DNA from: Prevotellamassilia sp.
GTDB taxonomy: Bacteria > Bacteroidota > Bacteroidia > Bacteroidales > Bacteroidaceae
Reading direction: 5' to 3'
Length of the DNA: 8,717 bases
NCBI GenBank assembly: GCA_009775705.1
Contig: VSQE01000088.1
Location: forward strand, 1-8,717
The notes under the pieces were generated by a model. That model was not told where the DNA came from. It made no database searches and saw only the letters and a list, made by a program, of their open reading frames with translations. Positions 1 to 6,908 of this stretch are shown here, piece by piece; the first letter of the stretch is position 1, and each line of letters opens with the position of its first letter. The translations under genes were made by a program, and so were the position numbers.

Positions 1-113
1 TCGGCGACACCACAGTGGCGGATGCCATCCTCGACCGCATCGTCCACACCGCACACCGTATCACGCTCACCGGCGAACGCGTCCGTAAACTCAAAGCCTT
101 CAAAGGCAGATAA
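1..113 (+). CDS. istB: IstB-like ATP-binding protein of IS21 family (3' end only)
   Basis: Reading from base 3, 36 codons run to a TAA at 111-113. The peptide contains GDTTVADAILDRIVHTAHRI, then TGERVRK, and ends KAFKGR. This is the typical C-terminus of IstB, the AAA+ helper ATPase of IS21-type transposition, which normally ends with an 'ADAILDRLVH..ycI.l.GeSmRk' stretch. IstB assists the IstA transposase at the element ends and in target capture. The Walker A and B motifs would lie upstream of the window and cannot be checked. The natural stop lies just before the terminal repeats, as expected for an intact element. The truncation is caused by the window edge and is not evidence of a broken gene. 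Confidence 0.88.
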   Translation, partial: GDTTVADAILDRIVHTAHRITLTGERVRKLKAFKGR

Positions 114-125
114 ACCAAAATAAAA

Positions 126-205
126 CTGACCCCGTCGGCCAAACTCTTCAGGGGTCAGCCCTATTTTGGCTTCGGGGGTCAGATCAACTTTGGCCCCAGG
201 GGGCA
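126..205 (+). repeat. Terminal repeat array of the IS21-family element
   Basis: A site of the form TTTGGC-N4-GGGGTCAG appears repeatedly. One copy is forward at 165-182. A second forward copy with a degenerate tail (GGGGGCA) lies at 189-205, exactly 24 bp later. An inverted copy lies at 126-143 (CTGACCCC-N4-GCCAAA). A partial forward copy at 146-158 shares CTTC-R-GGGGTCAG with the 165-182 copy, again with a 24-bp offset. IS21-family ends are known to carry multiple repeats that bind the transposase. The outermost copy supports an element tip near 205. Binding and exact boundaries are inferred. Confidence 0.7.
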
Positions 206-298
206 TCCGCGCCTGGGTTTTCCAGTTGATCGTGAGAATTTTGAGAATGCTGTCGTGGCTGTGTGTAAGGAACCGCATTGAAACACTGTGATAATGGA

Positions 299-334
299 AA
301 AAGCCCTCGGCAATTCGAATTGCTGAAGGCTTTT
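299..334 (-). terminator. Bidirectional intrinsic terminator downstream of leuB
   Basis: The arms AAAAGCC (299-305) and GGCTTTT (328-334) flank an inner stem in which GCAATT pairs with AATTGC around a small central loop. The whole hairpin is about 16 bp with one C/A mismatch and one G-U pair. On the minus strand the hairpin is followed by a T-run (GGCTTTTTCC), which fits a terminator 44 nt after the leuB stop. On the + strand it is followed by TTTTATCC, so it probably also stops read-through from the IS element into leuB antisense DNA. The bases between the IS tip and this hairpin (206-298) show no gene I can support. Confidence 0.85.
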
Positions 335-378
335 ATCCGTCTTTTTCAAATGCTGCTTTGAGGTCAGTTGCGCTGCGT

Positions 379-1440
379 TTAGTTCTTGCGGATCCAGCTG
401 ACGATCCATTCGCCCACTTCGCGCGTACCGTATTTTTCTCCGCCTTCCACCTGAATCTCGGGGGTGCGGACGTGGGCGTCGAGGCTGGCGTTGACCGCCC
501 GGCGCACGAGGGCTCCTTCTTCCTGAAGGCCGAAATGTTCGAAGAGCATGGCTACGGACAGGATCTGTGCCAGCGGATTGGCGATGTTCAGTCCACGCGC
601 CTGGGGCCACGAGCCGTGGATGGGTTCGAAGACGGGGGTGCTTTCGCCTGTGGAGGCGCTGGGCAACAGGCCCATCGAGCCTGTGATGCAGGACCCTTCA
701 TCGGTGAGGATATCGCCGAAGGTGTTTTCCGTTACCATCACGTCGAAGAACCGCGGTTCCTGAATCATGCGCATGGCAGCATTGTCCACATACATGTAGT
801 CGGTGGTGACGTCGGGATAGAGCGGGGCCATTTCCTGGGCCACACGGCGCCAAAGGCGGCTGGAGGCCAATACGTTGGCTTTGTCCACCACGGTGAGGTG
901 TTTGCGCCGGCGGCGTGCGTATTCGTAGGCCACTTTCAGGATGCGTGCCACTTCCTTACGTGTATAGGCATTGGTGTCGTAGGCGCGTTCGTTGCCTTCG
1001 AGTTTTTCGCCGAAATACATGCCGCCGGTCAGTTCGCGGATGCAGATGAAATCAGCACCTTTCACCAGTTCCTCGCGCAACGGCGATTTGTGGACCAGAC
1101 AGTCGAATGTCTCGACGGGCCGGATGTTGGCAAAGAGACCTAACTGCTTGCGCATGGCCAGCAGGCCCTGTTCGGGACGCACGGGGGCTGTGGGGTCGTT
1201 GTCGTATTTGGGGTCGCCTACGGCCGAGAACAGGACGGCATCGGCGTGCCGGCAGATGCGCAGGGTCTCCTCGGGAAACGGATCGCCGGTGGCGTCGATG
1301 GCCGCGGCGCCGCACAGTGCCTGCTCGTAGGAGACTTCGTGTCCGAACTTGTCGCATACGGCGGACATCACGGCCACTCCCTGTGCCGATATTTCGGGGC
1401 CTATACCGTCGCCGGCGAGTACTGCAATTTTCAGTTTCAT
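379..1440 (-). CDS. leuB: 3-isopropylmalate dehydrogenase
   Basis: LeuB oxidises and decarboxylates (2R,3S)-3-isopropylmalate to 2-oxoisocaproate with NAD+, the third step of leucine synthesis in the cytoplasm. The 353-residue product has the normal family length. Visible signatures are GDGIGPE (11-17), GLFANIRPV (101-109), RELTGGMYFG (135-144), DKANVL (186-191), ENTFGDILTDE (238-248) and GSMGLLPSAS (254-263). The likely catalytic and Mg2+ residues are Y142, K187, D219, D243 and D247. The frame stays open upstream to 1563, but that 41-residue lysine-rich extension would overlap the end of the hexosaminidase gene, so I start at the ATG before KLKIAVLAGDG. The cofactor loop reads HGSWPQARG where many LeuB proteins have HGSAPDIAGK. 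This is probably a lineage variant, but it removes a residue tied to NAD binding. No leuA, leuC or leuD is visible nearby. Confidence 0.96.
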   Translation of the reverse strand: MKLKIAVLAGDGIGPEISAQGVAVMSAVCDKFGHEVSYEQALCGAAAIDATGDPFPEETLRICRHADAVLFSAVGDPKYDNDPTAPVRPEQGLLAMRKQLGLFANIRPVETFDCLVHKSPLREELVKGADFICIRELTGGMYFGEKLEGNERAYDTNAYTRKEVARILKVAYEYARRRRKHLTVVDKANVLASSRLWRRVAQEMAPLYPDVTTDYMYVDNAAMRMIQEPRFFDVMVTENTFGDILTDEGSCITGSMGLLPSASTGESTPVFEPIHGSWPQARGLNIANPLAQILSVAMLFEHFGLQEEGALVRRAVNASLDAHVRTPEIQVEGGEKYGTREVGEWIVSWIRKN

Positions 1441-1497
1441 GGTGCTGTTGTTTTGTTTTGAAGTTTCAGATTGTTTCTTTTTTGCTTTTTCTTTTCG

Positions 1498-1505
1498 CAA
1501 AAATA
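1498..1505 (-). promoter_or_regulatory. Possible leuB promoter (-7 box)
   Basis: Read on the minus strand, the box is TATTTTTG, matching the Bacteroidota -7 consensus TAnnTTTG. It lies 57 bases before the leuB ATG in an AT-rich 97-nt gap. I found no good TTTG or TTG -33 element at the usual distance. A short dyad, GCAAAA (1497-1502) and TTTTGC (1510-1515), overlaps the box and could be an operator or chance. leuB may be partly transcribed from the upstream operon as well. Confidence 0.45.
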
Positions 1506-1537
1506 CAAATTTTGCCGGATTCAGCTTGCTTTTCTTT

Positions 1538-3547
1538 TTAGAAAACGGCAATTTCGTCGGCAAAAATCCATCCGCCCTGCTTTCCGGGAAGTGCCTGCAC
1601 GCGCAGGTAGCGTGTTCGGGATTTCCCTTTCCAGATGCGCTGTTCGTAGACGGGCCGGTCGGTCTTTTCCGGCTCTTTCCGGAAGAGGCCTATCGGGGTG
1701 AAGTTCTCGCCGTCATCCGATGTGTAGAAGGTGAGCACGGCGGGCATGAATATCTCGGCTCCGGCCGATTGCATGAACGAGACTTCCACGCGGCTTATCT
1801 TCTGCCGTTGTTTCAGGTCGATCAATACATCGAGCCCCTCTTTGCCTACAAAACCCTGCCAGCGGCCGTCGCCGTGGTTCCAGCCGCCCCGCAGTCCGTC
1901 GGTGAGCGTGGCTTCGGCCGCGGCGGGGTAGTAGGGACTGAAGGTGTGGCGGTAGCTGACTTTCGCTCCCACGGCCTTGTGGTGCAGGGGTGTAAGGCTC
2001 TCGGGCCGGGGACCGGTTTCTTTTCTCAGGTCGAAGGGGCGGATGCCCAGTTCGCGGTGCAGGCGGTCGGTAGCGGCCTGTGCCCTTTTCCGGAAGTCGG
2101 CGTATGTTCCTTTCCTGTTGCCGGTCCATCCGGTTTCCGCTATCGCGAGCATGCGGGGATAGAGCATGTATTCGGCGTGCTCCTCCGTGGCGATGTATTC
2201 GGTCCAGAGATTTCCCTGGACGCCCAGGACGTGCCGTTGGCCGGCGGCATCCAGCGTTTCTCCGGGCCGGTAGGAGTACACCCGTTCAAGAGGCAGCAGG
2301 CCGCCTATGGCTTCGGGCTGTGTGTGCGGCGCGTCCTGATAGCTGTCTAAATAGCAGTGGGAACCCGGCGCAAGGATGACGTCGTGTCCCCGCCGGACGG
2401 CCTCGGCGGCCCGCTCCTCGCCGCGCCACACCATTACGACCGTATTGCCGGAAAGACTGTCGGCCGTGATCTCGTCCCAGCCTATCATCTTGCGGCCGCG
2501 GGCAAGGAGAAAATCGCCCACGCGCCGCATCATCCAGGCCTGGAGGTCGTCTGTGGAGGCCAGATCCAGCTCCTCTTTTCTCCGCTGGCAGAGCGGGCAG
2601 GAGGGCCATGCTTTCTTCTCGGCCTCGTCGCCGCCCACGTGGATGTATTCCGAGGGAAAAATCTCCATTACCTCCTGTAGTACCTCCTCGACAAAGGCGA
2701 ACGTGGCCTCGTTGCCCGGGCAGAAATCGGCTTCCCCGTGCGGGCGGTGGGTACACGAGAGTTCGGGATAGACGGCCGTCACCTCCTCCGAATGGCCCGG
2801 CATCTCTATTTCCGGAATGATGACGATGCCCCGCAATGAGGCGTAGCGCACCAGTTCCTTCAGCTCTTCGCGGGTGTAGAATCCGCCGTAGGCACCGGGA
2901 GTTTCGCGGGTGCAGTAGTCGCGGCGGCCGTTCCACCACGCCTTCCACGAGGCCTGGGGCCGCCATGCCGCCTGTTCCGTCAGTTTCGGGCGGCTCTTGA
3001 TTTCGATGCGCCAGCCGGCGGCATCCGTCAGATGGAGGTGCAAGCGGTTGATCTTGAAGCGGGAAAGGGCATCGATCTGTCTTTTCAGAAAGGAGAGCGG
3101 GAAGAAGTGCCGCGACACGTCCAGCATCGCGCCGCGCCAGGCATACGCCGGACTGTCCTCGATGGTGCAGCAGGGGAGGCGTTTGCCGTCGGAGAGCTGC
3201 CGCAGAGTCTGGGCGGCACGCAGAAAGCCTTCGCCGGAGGCCGCGCGGACAACAACGCTGTCTGGCGTGATCCGGAGCCGGTAGGCTTCGGGGGAATCTG
3301 CGGAAAATACCGAGAGGTGCAGCACCGGACATCCTTTTTCTGGAATGGAATCCAGAAAAAGTTCAGAGAAAAGCAGACGGGCGCCTGCGCCTGTCTCGGC
3401 CGGCATGCAGTCCCGCCTGACGGCGTTGCACCGCACCGTACCTTTTCCGAAAACGGCGCGGCGGGGTCGGGGCAGAAGTTCCTGTGCCGGAAGAGTGCCG
3501 GTAGCGGCACACCAGCCCGCGAAGAAAAGAAGCAAAAGCTTTCTCAT
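1538..3547 (-). CDS. Secreted beta-N-acetylhexosaminidase, GH20
   Basis: This glycoside hydrolase family 20 enzyme removes terminal N-acetylglucosamine or N-acetylgalactosamine from glycans by substrate-assisted catalysis. The 669-residue product begins with a Sec signal peptide (about 1-22, hydrophobic LLLLFFAGW core, no lipobox). Residues 25-135 form the GH20b-type N-terminal domain and about 136-490 the catalytic barrel. Motifs are RGAMLDVSRH (138-147), LHLTDAAGWR (171-180), PEIEMPGHS (245-253), HVGGDE with the catalytic pair D307-E308, GWDE (W357), YLDSY (399-403) and GNLWTE (W448). Residues about 540-669 resemble an F5/8 type C (discoidin, CBM32-like) sugar-binding domain. There is no type IX sorting tail, so the enzyme is probably periplasmic or outer-membrane associated. 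It starts 17 nt after the dipeptidase stop, suggesting one transcript. GH20 assignment is firm; the exact substrate is unknown. Confidence 0.94.
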   Translation of the reverse strand: MRKLLLLFFAGWCAATGTLPAQELLPRPRRAVFGKGTVRCNAVRRDCMPAETGAGARLLFSELFLDSIPEKGCPVLHLSVFSADSPEAYRLRITPDSVVVRAASGEGFLRAAQTLRQLSDGKRLPCCTIEDSPAYAWRGAMLDVSRHFFPLSFLKRQIDALSRFKINRLHLHLTDAAGWRIEIKSRPKLTEQAAWRPQASWKAWWNGRRDYCTRETPGAYGGFYTREELKELVRYASLRGIVIIPEIEMPGHSEEVTAVYPELSCTHRPHGEADFCPGNEATFAFVEEVLQEVMEIFPSEYIHVGGDEAEKKAWPSCPLCQRRKEELDLASTDDLQAWMMRRVGDFLLARGRKMIGWDEITADSLSGNTVVMVWRGEERAAEAVRRGHDVILAPGSHCYLDSYQDAPHTQPEAIGGLLPLERVYSYRPGETLDAAGQRHVLGVQGNLWTEYIATEEHAEYMLYPRMLAIAETGWTGNRKGTYADFRKRAQAATDRLHRELGIRPFDLRKETGPRPESLTPLHHKAVGAKVSYRHTFSPYYPAAAEATLTDGLRGGWNHGDGRWQGFVGKEGLDVLIDLKQRQKISRVEVSFMQSAGAEIFMPAVLTFYTSDDGENFTPIGLFRKEPEKTDRPVYEQRIWKGKSRTRYLRVQALPGKQGGWIFADEIAVF

Positions 3548-3564
3548 GGGGGAGCTATGCTGCT

Positions 3565-4929
3565 TCAGAGTTTGTCGAAATGCAGATGGAACCCTACGAC
3601 GGCCTCAATGCCTTTGCGGAAGATTTCCAGACTGAAATTCTCGTTGGGGGAGTGGATGGCATCCTTTTCCAGTCCGAAGCCCATCAGCACGGTCTTTACG
3701 CCCAGTTCCCGCTCGAAGTCGCTGATGATGGGAATGCTGCCGCCGCGCCGGACGGCCAGAGGCTTCCGGCCGAAAGCCTCGGCGAAACCGCGCTCCGCAG
3801 CCTGATAGGCCGGTAGCGTAATGGGGCATACGTATCCTTCGCCGCCGTGCAGGGGATTCACCTTCACGCGGACACAGTCCGGGGCCAGCGACAGGAAGTA
3901 GTCGGCAAACAGCCGCGAGATGCGTTCGTGCCGCTGGTGGGGCACCAGACGGCACGACACCTTGGCACAGGCGCGTGATGGCAATACCGTTTTAGCTCCT
4001 TCGCCCGTATAGCCGCTCCACAGTCCGCAGATGTCGAAAGACGGGCGGCAGGAGTTGCGCTCAAGGGTGGAGTAGCCTTTTTCGCCGCGCAGGCTGTTCA
4101 CTCCGATGGCTTTCTTGTAGGCTTCCTCGTCGAAGGGGATGGCAGCGATCATTTCGCGCTCGGCGGCAGGCACCTCTTCCACCTCGTCATAGAATCCCGG
4201 TACCGTGATACGGCCGTCATTGTCCACGACCTGTGCCAGCATCTCGCACAACACCAGTGCCGGGTTGGCCACGGCTCCGCCGAAATGGCCCGAATGCAGA
4301 TCGCGCGAAGGACCGGTCACCTCTATTTCCCAATAGGCCAGGCCGCGCAGTCCCGTGGTGAGCGAGGGCAGGTCCGCTCCCAGCATGCTTGTGTCCGAGA
4401 CGAGGATTACGTCCGTGCGCAACAGTTCGCGGTGTTCCGCAAGAAAGGCGTTCAGGCTGGGCGAACCGATCTCTTCCTCGCCTTCGAAAATGAATTTCAC
4501 GTTGTGGCGCAGCAGGCCGTTGCGCACCAGATATTCAAAAGCCTTTACCTGGATCATGGCCTGTCCCTTGTCATCGTCAGCGCCGCGGGCATAGATGCAT
4601 CCGTCCCTCACCTCCGGTTCGAAAGGGTTGCTCTTCCACAGTTCGAGCGGCTCTGCCGGCATCACGTCGTAGTGGGCATAAACCAGTACCGTCGGAGCGT
4701 CGTCCGCGATGTGCTTCTCGGCAAAGACCAGCGGGTTTCCCTGGCTGGGCATCACCTCGGCCCGGTCGGCACCGGCGGCCAGCAGGAGTTCGCGCCAGCG
4801 TTCCGCACAGCGCAACATGTCACCGGCATGAGCCGGCAGCGCGCTGATGCTCGGTATGCGTATCAGACTGAACAGTTCCTCCAGAAAGCGGGGCTCGTTT
4901 TCTGCGATATAATTTTTCAAGCAAGACAT
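3565..4929 (-). CDS. M20-family metallodipeptidase (PepV/CNDP-like)
   Basis: This 454-residue protein, the usual length for the group, is a two-zinc M20 peptidase of the dipeptidase branch, which splits dipeptides and short peptides in the cytoplasm. No signal peptide is visible. Metal-site motifs are AHYDV (H86), GADDDKG (D119 as likely bridging ligand), EGEEEIGS (E152 as general base, E153 as ligand), SDTSM (D179) and AIHSPNE (H426). The small dimerisation or lid domain lies at about 195-310 and carries LHSGHFGG (211-218), with the histidine that completes the active site of the partner subunit. It begins 39 nt after the protease gene and ends 17 nt before the hexosaminidase gene, so it is probably the third gene of a four-gene operon. 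A role in finishing digestion of peptides made by the secreted protease is inference. Related acylases and carboxypeptidases share the fold, so substrate is uncertain. Confidence 0.93.
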   Translation of the reverse strand: MSCLKNYIAENEPRFLEELFSLIRIPSISALPAHAGDMLRCAERWRELLLAAGADRAEVMPSQGNPLVFAEKHIADDAPTVLVYAHYDVMPAEPLELWKSNPFEPEVRDGCIYARGADDDKGQAMIQVKAFEYLVRNGLLRHNVKFIFEGEEEIGSPSLNAFLAEHRELLRTDVILVSDTSMLGADLPSLTTGLRGLAYWEIEVTGPSRDLHSGHFGGAVANPALVLCEMLAQVVDNDGRITVPGFYDEVEEVPAAEREMIAAIPFDEEAYKKAIGVNSLRGEKGYSTLERNSCRPSFDICGLWSGYTGEGAKTVLPSRACAKVSCRLVPHQRHERISRLFADYFLSLAPDCVRVKVNPLHGGEGYVCPITLPAYQAAERGFAEAFGRKPLAVRRGGSIPIISDFERELGVKTVLMGFGLEKDAIHSPNENFSLEIFRKGIEAVVGFHLHFDKL

Positions 4930-4968
4930 GTGGATAAGAATTTATTTCAGGGTTATAAGTATGTGTTT

Positions 4969-6906
4969 CTATTCTATCAGTATTTTCCGCACTTCGTTTT
5001 CCCGGCGGCGGATATACGTTCCGGGTTGCAGGGGCGGCCGCACTCTGCGGCCGTCCGGACGGAACCATACTTCTGTGGCGCGGTCCGTATCTGCGGGGGA
5101 GTCGCAAATGCCTGTCATGTCGTTTGGCACCGTGAAGGTGACGCGTTGCACCATGGCCCACGGGCAGCGCACCTGCAACGTGTATTCGCCTCCCGGAGTC
5201 AGGCCGCGGAAGCTCACGGTGTCCGTCTGCGCCGCTCCGGCGGCCGTGTATATATAATGTCCGTGGCGGATGCTCACCGGAGCGTCTTCCCCGCCTTTTC
5301 CCTCGCAAAGGTCGTAGGTCACGATGTGGCCCGCGCGGCCGGCCCCTGCTTCGTTGCTCAGGCTCAGGCGTACATGCAGGACGGTGTTTTCGGGAAAAGA
5401 CAGGCGGGGAGGTTCGAAGGTGAGGCGCGCGGCCCGTCCGCCGCTGACGGTCAGGGGCTGTTCATGGATCAGATGGATGTCGTCGGGCGAGATGCGCAGC
5501 ACGCGGTTTCCGCCGTGGTTGAAGCGGACCCTGACGGGAAACATCCGCGTCTCGCCGGCTTCCAGCGTTCCGCCCGTCAGGGCGATGTAGTCTCCCTGTT
5601 CGAAGAAGGCCGTGTCGGCCGCTGCGTTGGTGAACAGTTCCAGCGGCGTGGTGACGGCATAGTCTGCCGTGTTGCGCAGGTAAAGGCGCAGCGGGGTATA
5701 TTTTCCCGTTTCGGGCGGCAGGTCGAAGCGGAGAGAGTCCACGGCGATTTCCAGTCCCGTGCGCCGCAGCGTGTCGGGCAGCACCGCGTCTGTTGCGTCG
5801 GGACAGAGCAGCAGCGCCTCCTGATTGCAGAAAAATCCCATGGTGTTGCCTTCTTCCGTCCGGTCATGGGCCGGCTCGCCCGAGTTGAGCACGTCCAGAC
5901 GGAAAAAACCGTCGAAATCGCCGCCATATCCCCAGTTCACGTGAAACAGGCCTTCGTCGTCCAGTCCGTCCAGCACAAAGGCGTGGCCTCCCATGTGCAT
6001 CGTATAGGCGGCATACAGCACGGGGCGGCGGGATAGAATCTCGTTCTCTAATAGCGATATCCACTCTTGCGGGTCGTATTTGTAGCTGTCTAAATAGTGT
6101 ACGTACTGGTAGCCGAAAGCCCGCCGCAGCGGTTCAACGAGCCGGTCTATGCGCGCTCCGCTCTCGTGTGTGCCCCAGTTCATCCGCGCCGCCACGCCGC
6201 AGAAGTACGACAGGCGCGCTACGGCATCGGCCTCCTCTTCCGTAAACGTTCCCGCATCGTAACGGTCTCTGACGAGCCGGGTGTCTACGCGCGTTCCGGG
6301 CAATATGTCGGGAATGTCATAGTGGGGCGTGGTCCAGCCGTGCAGCGTATCGAGCAGGACAACCTCGCGGCGGTAGTAGCTGATGATTTCCTCCATTGCC
6401 GTTGCCACGCAGCCCACTACGCAACGCTCTTCGCTCACGTTGCCGTCGTCGGCCTTGTAGAACGGGCAACAGCCGTTGAAGGGTGCCTCCTGATGGCGCA
6501 CGGCGCTGAGCAGGGGCGGTACCGGTTCCTGCCGGTAGTTTCGCGCGGCCGCTTTTCCGTGAAGGGCCGGCAGCCGGGCTTCCGTCCCTCGCAGCAGGTT
6601 CGAAAGGGCCGGCGGCAAGGTGCCCCTTCCCGCCTTTCCGTAGCCCAGCAGGGAGGGCAGCCGGTCGTCGGCCGCCACCAGAACGAAATGGCCCGAGGGG
6701 GAGGTGAAAAGATAGTCCGTGGCCGTGGAGCGCCGCAAGGCCAGTTCCGTTCCCGCCAGTCGGCCGGCGCGGACATACCGTTTCTGTTTCAGGAGCGCGG
6801 CCGCGATGTCGCGGGCCTGCGCCTCGTCTATGGGGAGTGCCTTCAGGCAGTCTGCGCCCGGGAGTGTCAATAGCAGGAGGAACAGGAAAAATCTTGGCAT
6901 GGACAT
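4969..6906 (-). CDS. Secreted C10 (streptopain-type) cysteine protease with type IX-like C-terminal tail
   Basis: The 645-residue product has a hydrophobic Sec signal (FFLFLLLLTL, about 5-24) and a Spi/C10-type propeptide (about 25-135; note HFVLVAADDRLPSLLGYG). The C10 peptidase core (about 140-340) has CVVGCVATAM with nucleophile C166, GGHAFVLDG with catalytic H308, and NWGYGG (324-329). After the core come beta-rich segments (about 380-600). The last 34 residues read DGRRV...PLQPGTYI...VRKILIE, the pattern of a type A type IX secretion signal, so the protein is probably exported to the surface or medium. The frame stays open far upstream (to 7803) only as a shadow inside the phospholipase gene. 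I start at the ATG 2 nt after the phospholipase stop (6904-6906); the ATG at 6898-6900 is equally possible. Related proteases include streptopain SpeB, Prevotella interpain A and Bacteroides Bfp enzymes. No adjacent inhibitor gene is seen. Confidence 0.92.
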   Translation of the reverse strand: MSMPRFFLFLLLLTLPGADCLKALPIDEAQARDIAAALLKQKRYVRAGRLAGTELALRRSTATDYLFTSPSGHFVLVAADDRLPSLLGYGKAGRGTLPPALSNLLRGTEARLPALHGKAAARNYRQEPVPPLLSAVRHQEAPFNGCCPFYKADDGNVSEERCVVGCVATAMEEIISYYRREVVLLDTLHGWTTPHYDIPDILPGTRVDTRLVRDRYDAGTFTEEEADAVARLSYFCGVAARMNWGTHESGARIDRLVEPLRRAFGYQYVHYLDSYKYDPQEWISLLENEILSRRPVLYAAYTMHMGGHAFVLDGLDDEGLFHVNWGYGGDFDGFFRLDVLNSGEPAHDRTEEGNTMGFFCNQEALLLCPDATDAVLPDTLRRTGLEIAVDSLRFDLPPETGKYTPLRLYLRNTADYAVTTPLELFTNAAADTAFFEQGDYIALTGGTLEAGETRMFPVRVRFNHGGNRVLRISPDDIHLIHEQPLTVSGGRAARLTFEPPRLSFPENTVLHVRLSLSNEAGAGRAGHIVTYDLCEGKGGEDAPVSIRHGHYIYTAAGAAQTDTVSFRGLTPGGEYTLQVRCPWAMVQRVTFTVPNDMTGICDSPADTDRATEVWFRPDGRRVRPPLQPGTYIRRRENEVRKILIE

Positions 6907-6908
6907 AT

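Larger units (their letters stand above)
1..205 (+). mobile_element. IS21-family insertion sequence, right end only
   Basis: The window opens inside an IS21-family element. Its right part is visible as the 3' end of istB (stop at 111-113) followed by about 90 bases of non-coding DNA with repeated transposase-type sites. I place the outer end near 205, where the last repeat copy ends in CA. IS21-family elements typically have 5'-TG...CA-3' tips and several repeats near each end. The left end, istA and the start of istB lie outside the window, so neither the target-site duplication nor the integrity of the element can be judged. The tip could be off by a few bases. Confidence 0.75.

Noticed and set aside
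1441..1563. N-terminal extension of LeuB to an ATG at 1561-1563.
   Set aside because: It adds 41 low-complexity, lysine-rich residues, overlaps the end of the hexosaminidase gene and spans the likely leuB promoter. LeuB proteins normally begin close to the GDGIGPE motif.
1349..2350. 333-codon + strand frame across the leuB leader and the hexosaminidase.
   Set aside because: It is antisense to a firm GH20 gene and runs through the AT-rich leuB promoter gap. It shows no recognisable domain.
2286..3332. 348-codon minus-strand frame inside the hexosaminidase gene.
   Set aside because: The product is rich in Arg, Pro and Ala with no domain. The overlapping frame encodes a full GH20 enzyme with catalytic residues.
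4285..6036. 583-codon open frame on the + strand, antisense to the dipeptidase and protease genes.
   Set aside because: It crosses two well-supported minus-strand genes and the gap between them. Its product is compositionally odd and matches no family I know. It is a codon-bias shadow.
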